From Maratus speciosus (Eukaryota; Arthropoda; Arachnida; Araneae; Salticidae): a DNA stretch of 64,000 nt. The notes under the pieces are model-generated. The model was given only the letters and a program-made list of their open reading frames with translations, had not been told where the DNA came from and searched no databases. Position 1 is the first letter of the stretch, and every line of letters starts with the position of its first letter. The stretch lies in assembly GCA_963932465.1 (NCBI GenBank), contig OZ010790.1:352495087-352559086 (forward strand), written 5' to 3'. Made by a program: the position numbers and the translations under genes. This document shows, in pieces, positions 60,175-64,000 of the stretch.

Positions 60175-60716
60175 CCGAAAACCAAATAGCCGACAAGACA
60201 TTTAGCAGACAGCACTTAGACGACAGGACGTTTAGCCGACAAGTACGTTTAGTCGACACGTACATTTAGCAGACAGGACATGTAGCCGACAAGTACATTT
60301 AGCCGACAGGACAAGTAGCCGAAACGTACGCATAGCATACAGGACAATTAGCCGAAACGGACATTTAGCAGACAGACAATTGGACGACAGGCAATTGGCC
60401 GAACGTGACAATTAGCCGACAAGACATTTAGCCGACAGGACAATTAGCCGACAAGACAATTAGCCGACAGGACAATTAGCCGACAGGACAATTAGTCGAC
60501 AGAACATTTAGCCGACAGGAGAATTAGCCGACAAGACAATTAGCCGACAGGACATTTAGCCGACAAGACAATTAGCCGACAGAACAATTACCCGACAAGA
60601 CAATTAGCCGACAGGACGATTGGCCGACAGGACATTTAGCCGACAGGACAATTAGCCGACAGGACGATTAGCCGACAAAAAATAGACGACAGGATATTTA
60701 GTTGAGAGGACGATTA
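60163..60716 (+). repeat. Array A1: 'TTAGCCGACAGGACA' short tandem repeat
   Basis: Units of about 18-19 bp (ATTAGCCGACAGGACAAT and variants with AAGACA, ACATTT, GTACGT) recur for about 550 bp. The array begins with a distinctive head, TTAGCCGAAAACCAAATAGC at 60171, that recurs at 61863 and, varied, at 63912. The first unit supplies the stop codon of the integrase frame. Confidence 0.9.
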
Positions 60717-61855
60717 GCCTAGTTAGGTTATGGTTGGGATACTTTTAGGTAACGGATAGATTATAATTAGTTTACTGTTGCGTTAAACTTAGGTTACAGT
60801 TACGTTACGGTTAGGTTACAGTTAGATTACGGTTACGTCACAGTTATGTTACTTTTAGGTAACAATTAGGTTACGTTTAAGTTACAGATAGGTTAAGGTT
60901 ATGTTACGGATAGGTTACAGTTAGATTACGGTTAAGTTACGGATAGGTTACAGTTAGATTACGTTTCTGCTACGATTAGGTTACGGATAGGATACAGTTA
61001 CGTTACAGTTTGGTTGCAAATAGGATTACGGATAGGTTACAGTTAGATTACGGTTAGGTTCCGGATAGGATACAGTATGTTACGGATGGATTACAATTAG
61101 GTTATGGTTAGGTTACCACCAGGCTACAGTTAGGTTACGGTTAGGTTACATTTAGGTTACAGTTAGGTTATAGTTACATCACAGTTAGGATACGGTTAGG
61201 TTATAATTAGGTTACGGTTAGCGTACCGTCATGTTACGTTTATTTTATAGATAGATTACTGTTAGGTTACAGTTATGTTACAGTTAGGTTATGGTTAGGT
61301 TATAAGTAGGTTACAGTTACGTTACGGTTAGGTTACAGTTAGATTACGGTTAAGTTACGGATAGGTTACAGTTAGATTACGTTTCTGCTACGATTAGGTT
61401 ACGGATAGGATACAGTTACGTTACAATTTGGTTACAAATAGGATTACGGATAGGTTACAGTTAGATTACGGTTAGGTTCCGGATATGTTACAGTTGGTTA
61501 CGGATAGATTACAATTAGGTTACGGTTAGGTTACCGCCTAGCTACAGTTAGGTTACGGTTAGGTTACATTTAGGTTACAGTTAGATTATAGTTACATCAC
61601 AGTTAGGATACAGTTAGTTTATAATTAGGTTAAGGTTAGCGTACCGTCATGTTACGTTTATTTTACAGATAGATTACTGTTAGGCTACAGTTATGTTACA
61701 GTTAGGTTATGGTTAGGTTATACGTAGGTTACGGTTACGTTACGGTTAGGTTAGGTTACAATTAGGTTATGGTTAGGTTACGGTTATGTTTCATTTCCGT
61801 TACAGATAGGTTAAGGTTAGATTATGGATAAGTTACAGTTAGGTTACGGGGGACT
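60717..61855 (+). repeat. Array B: GTTACGGTTAG repeat with 418 bp higher-order unit
   Basis: Hexamer-like words GGTTAC, GGTTAG, AGTTAC and GATTAC alternate throughout. GGTTACAGTTAGATTACGGT begins a long block at 60913 and again at 61331, 418 bp apart. The two blocks share irregular landmarks (TTTCTGCTACGATTAGG, CAAATAGGATTACGG, GCGTACCGTCATGTTACG) and are therefore a recent higher-order duplication. Confidence 0.9.
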
Positions 61856-62390
61856 ATGTCATTTAGCCGAAAACCAAATATTCGACAAGACATTTAGCAG
61901 ACACCAATTAGCCGACAGAACGTTTAGCCGAGAAGTACATTTACCCGACAGGTCAAATAGCCGACAGGACGTTTAGCCGACAAGACATTTAGCCAACAGG
62001 ACAATTAGCCGACATGATATTTAGTCGACATGACAATTAGCCGACAGGTCAAATAGTCGACATGACAATTAGCCAACAGGTCAAATAGTCGACAGGACAA
62101 TTAGCCGACAGGACAACCGACAGTTCATATAGTCGAAGGACATTTAGCCGACAGGTCAAATAGCCGACCTGATAATTAACTGACAGGACAATTAGCAGAC
62201 AGGTCAAATAGCCGACAGAACAATTAGCAGACATGACAATTAGCAGACAGGTCAAATAGCCGACAGAACAATTAGCAGACATGACAATTAGCCGACAGGA
62301 CAACTAGCAGACAGGTCAAATAGCCGACATGATATTTATCCGAAACATACATATTGCCGAAAAATTTAGAAGACACATTGATATGGGTCG
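61856..62390 (+). repeat. Array A2: second 'TTAGCCGACAGGACA' array
   Basis: Opens with GACTATGTCATTTAGCCGAA and continues AACCAAATATTCGACAAGAC, the same head as array A1. Then come units based on AATTAGCCGACAGGTCAAAT. A minus-strand frame of 84 codons here is a repeat by-product (MSCRLIVMSANCSVGYLTCL). Confidence 0.9.
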
Positions 62391-62590
62391 GTGATATACC
62401 AACAATGTCAACCTCAATAACTCGTCACCATCATAATTCAACTTTTTAGCTCACAGGCTATCAAAGTCAGAGAGCTGATGTGCCCGCCGTTCTGTATGTA
62501 TGTAAGTATGTACGTACGTATTCACGTAACGAGGTAACTCTTGATAGAAACATCCGATTTGCTTCAATTTTTTTTCTAGGTTCATTCTGG
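62391..62590. other. Non-repetitive joint between arrays A2 and C
   Basis: Contains TAGCTCACAGGCTATCAAAG, TGTGCCCGCCG and a TGTATGTATGTAAGTATGTA microsatellite. The order 'agctcac...gtgcccgccg...' followed by a 4 bp microsatellite resembles the leading part of repeats seen in other invertebrates, but I cannot name it. Confidence 0.4.
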
Positions 62591-63895
62591 AAAGGTGCTT
62601 CCCTGGTTAGTTTGGGGGTTCATTGATTAAAGATAAAGGAGGCTAGTCCCTCTCTTTAATTTAGATAAATGGGTTTTTCATGCAGAATTATTCGATTTGC
62701 TCTAAATCTGATATACCGGTTTATTATGTTAAGGAGCTTCCCTGTATAGATTTGGAAGTTCATTAGTTAAGTATAAAGGGGGGAAAGAGGGCTACCCCCC
62801 TTAATTTAGATAAATGTTTTTTTCATTCAAAATTATTCGATTTGCTCCAAATTCGGTATACCGGTTTATTATGTTAAGGAGCTTCCCTGATTAGATTTGG
62901 AGGTTCATTAGTTAAAAATAAAGGGGGGATAGGGGAGCTACCCCCCTTAATTTAGATAAATGGGTTTTTCATGCAGACTTATTCGATTTGCTCCAAATTT
63001 GCTATACCGGTTTATCATGTTAAGGAGTTGCATGGATTAGATTTGGAGGTTCATTAGTTAAAAATAAACGGGGGCCACCCCCTATTAATTTAGATAAATG
63101 GGTTTTTCATGCAGAATTATTCGATTTGCTTTAAATTTGGTGTACCGGTTTACTATGTTAAGAGCTGCCTTGATTAGATTTGGAGGTCCATTAGTTAAGA
63201 ATAAAGGGGGATAGGGGAGCTAGTCCCCCCCACCCCTTAATTTAGATAAATGGGTTTTCATGCAGATTTATTCGATTTGCTCCAAATTTGCTATATCGAT
63301 TTATCATGTTAAGGAGCTGCATTGATTAGATTTGGTAGTTCATTAGTTAAGAATAAAGGGGGGAAATGGGGCTGCCTCCCTTAATTTAGATAAATGGGTT
63401 TTTTATGAAGAATTATTCAATTTGCTCCAAATTTGGTATACAGGTTTACTATGTTAAGGAGCTGCCTTGATTAGATTTGGAGGTTCATTAGTTAAGAATA
63501 AAGGGGGATAGGGGAGCTAGCCCCCCCCCCCCTTAATTCAGATAAATGGGTTTTTCATGCAGAGTTATTCGATTTGCTCCAAATTTGCTATATCAGTTTA
63601 TCATGTTAAGGAGCTACATTGATTAGATTTGGAGGTTCATTTGTTAAGAATAAAGGGGGAAAAGGGGCCAACACTACTCCTTAATTTAGATAAATGGGTT
63701 TTTCATGCAGAATTATTCGATTTGCTCCAAATTTGGTATATCGGTTTAACATGTTAAGGAGCTGCCTTGATTAGATTTGAAGACTTATTGGTTAAGTATG
63801 AAGGGGGGACGGAAGTTAGTCTCCCCAATTAATTTAGATAAATGGGTTTTTCATGCAGAATTATTCGATTTGCTTCAAATTTGATATACCGGCTT
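62590..63895 (+). repeat. Array C: ~136-155 bp satellite, about nine units
   Basis: TTAGATAAATGGGTTTTTCA or a variant starts near 62661, 62816, 62952, 63090, 63242, 63386, 63537 (TCAGA), 63686 and 63834. Each unit continues with GAATTATTCGATTTGCTCCA, then ATGTTAAGGAGCT, TTGATTAGATTTGGAGGTTC, AAGAATAAAGGGGG and a variable C-run. Length differences come mostly from the G/C-runs. Confidence 0.9.
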
Positions 63896-64000
63896 ATTCG
63901 GGTCTATGTCATTTAGCAGACAACCAAATAGCCGTCAAGATATTTAGCAGACAGCAATTAGCCGACAGGACGTTTAGCCGACAAATACATTTAGCTGACA
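63896..64000 (+). repeat. Array A3: start of a third 'TTAGCCGACA' array
   Basis: CGGGTCTATGTCATTTAGCA and the following AACCAAATAGC.GTCAAGA repeat the head of arrays A1 and A2, then TTAGCCGACAGGACGTTTAG. It runs off the window edge. Confidence 0.85.

Noticed and set aside
60717..61855. Telomere-like array (TTAGG embedded in GGTTAGGTTAC)
   Set aside because: The arthropod telomere is a uniform TTAGG array. Here the words vary, the array is internal and carries a 418 bp higher-order unit, so it is a minisatellite.
62049..62303. 84-codon open frame as a gene
   Set aside because: Its protein is a simple read-through of the TTAGCCGACA tandem units.
60163..62390. CRISPR-like repeat array
   Set aside because: Units are only about 18-19 bp with no unique spacers, and the sequence context is eukaryotic.

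Overview
The window looks like repeat-dense, strongly AT-rich, non-coding DNA from an animal genome. The mix of Tc1, mariner and IS630-like elements, piggyBac, Ty3/gypsy, a Helitron ending in CTAG after a GC hairpin, and tRNA-headed SINEs points to an arthropod, possibly an arachnid. The species is a weak inference. I found no host protein-coding gene. Every convincing protein-coding stretch belongs to a transposable element (TE), and almost all are broken.

Layout. 1-5.2 kb: fragments of IS630/mariner-like transposases, a GTGACGTCAC-rich patch, an inverted pair of tRNA-headed SINEs, and a DNA element with a repeated 'AGTAATGGACAC' motif. 7.2-8.9 kb: a second GTGACGTCAC patch fused to a transposon-protein remnant, then degenerate ~145 bp repeats. 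11.8-12.4 kb: a near-perfect inverted repeat with a tRNA-Thr(UGU)-like cloverleaf in each arm. 13.3-15 kb and 33.4-35.4 kb: two diverged copies of one long dispersed repeat. 15.8-17.6 kb: a large foldback with a second foldback nested in it; both arms of the nested one carry a hammerhead-ribozyme core. 18-20 kb: two terminal-repeat elements with internal repeated 'keyword' motifs. 23.7-29.2 kb: two nearly full-length but decayed Tc1 elements, one carrying a SINE-like insertion, and between them a hAT-type MITE with a perfect 8 bp target duplication and its own empty site next door. 30.7-31.9 kb: a TA-flanked foldback MITE and a 172 bp tandem duplication. 37.2-40.2 kb: a complete non-autonomous Helitron with an internal repeat array. 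42-46.6 kb: a small MITE, an internally deleted mariner and another SINE. 49.8-52.7 kb: a nearly intact piggyBac with a premature stop in its C-terminal cysteine-rich domain. 55.2-60.2 kb: a Ty3/gypsy retrotransposon (gag, protease, RT, RNase H, integrase) with three frame changes at poly-A runs, two in-frame stops, and a CCHC zinc knuckle at the integrase C terminus instead of in Gag. 60.2-64 kb: a layered tandem-repeat domain that starts right at the retrotransposon stop codon and continues past the window edge.

The elements form a layered record of insertion: SINE into Tc1, hAT MITE into a tandem duplication, foldback into foldback, Helitron-like fragment into a terminal-repeat element. 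The most notable candidates are the hammerhead-bearing nested foldback (probably Penelope-like), the relocated zinc knuckle in the gypsy element, and the composite satellite at the right end.
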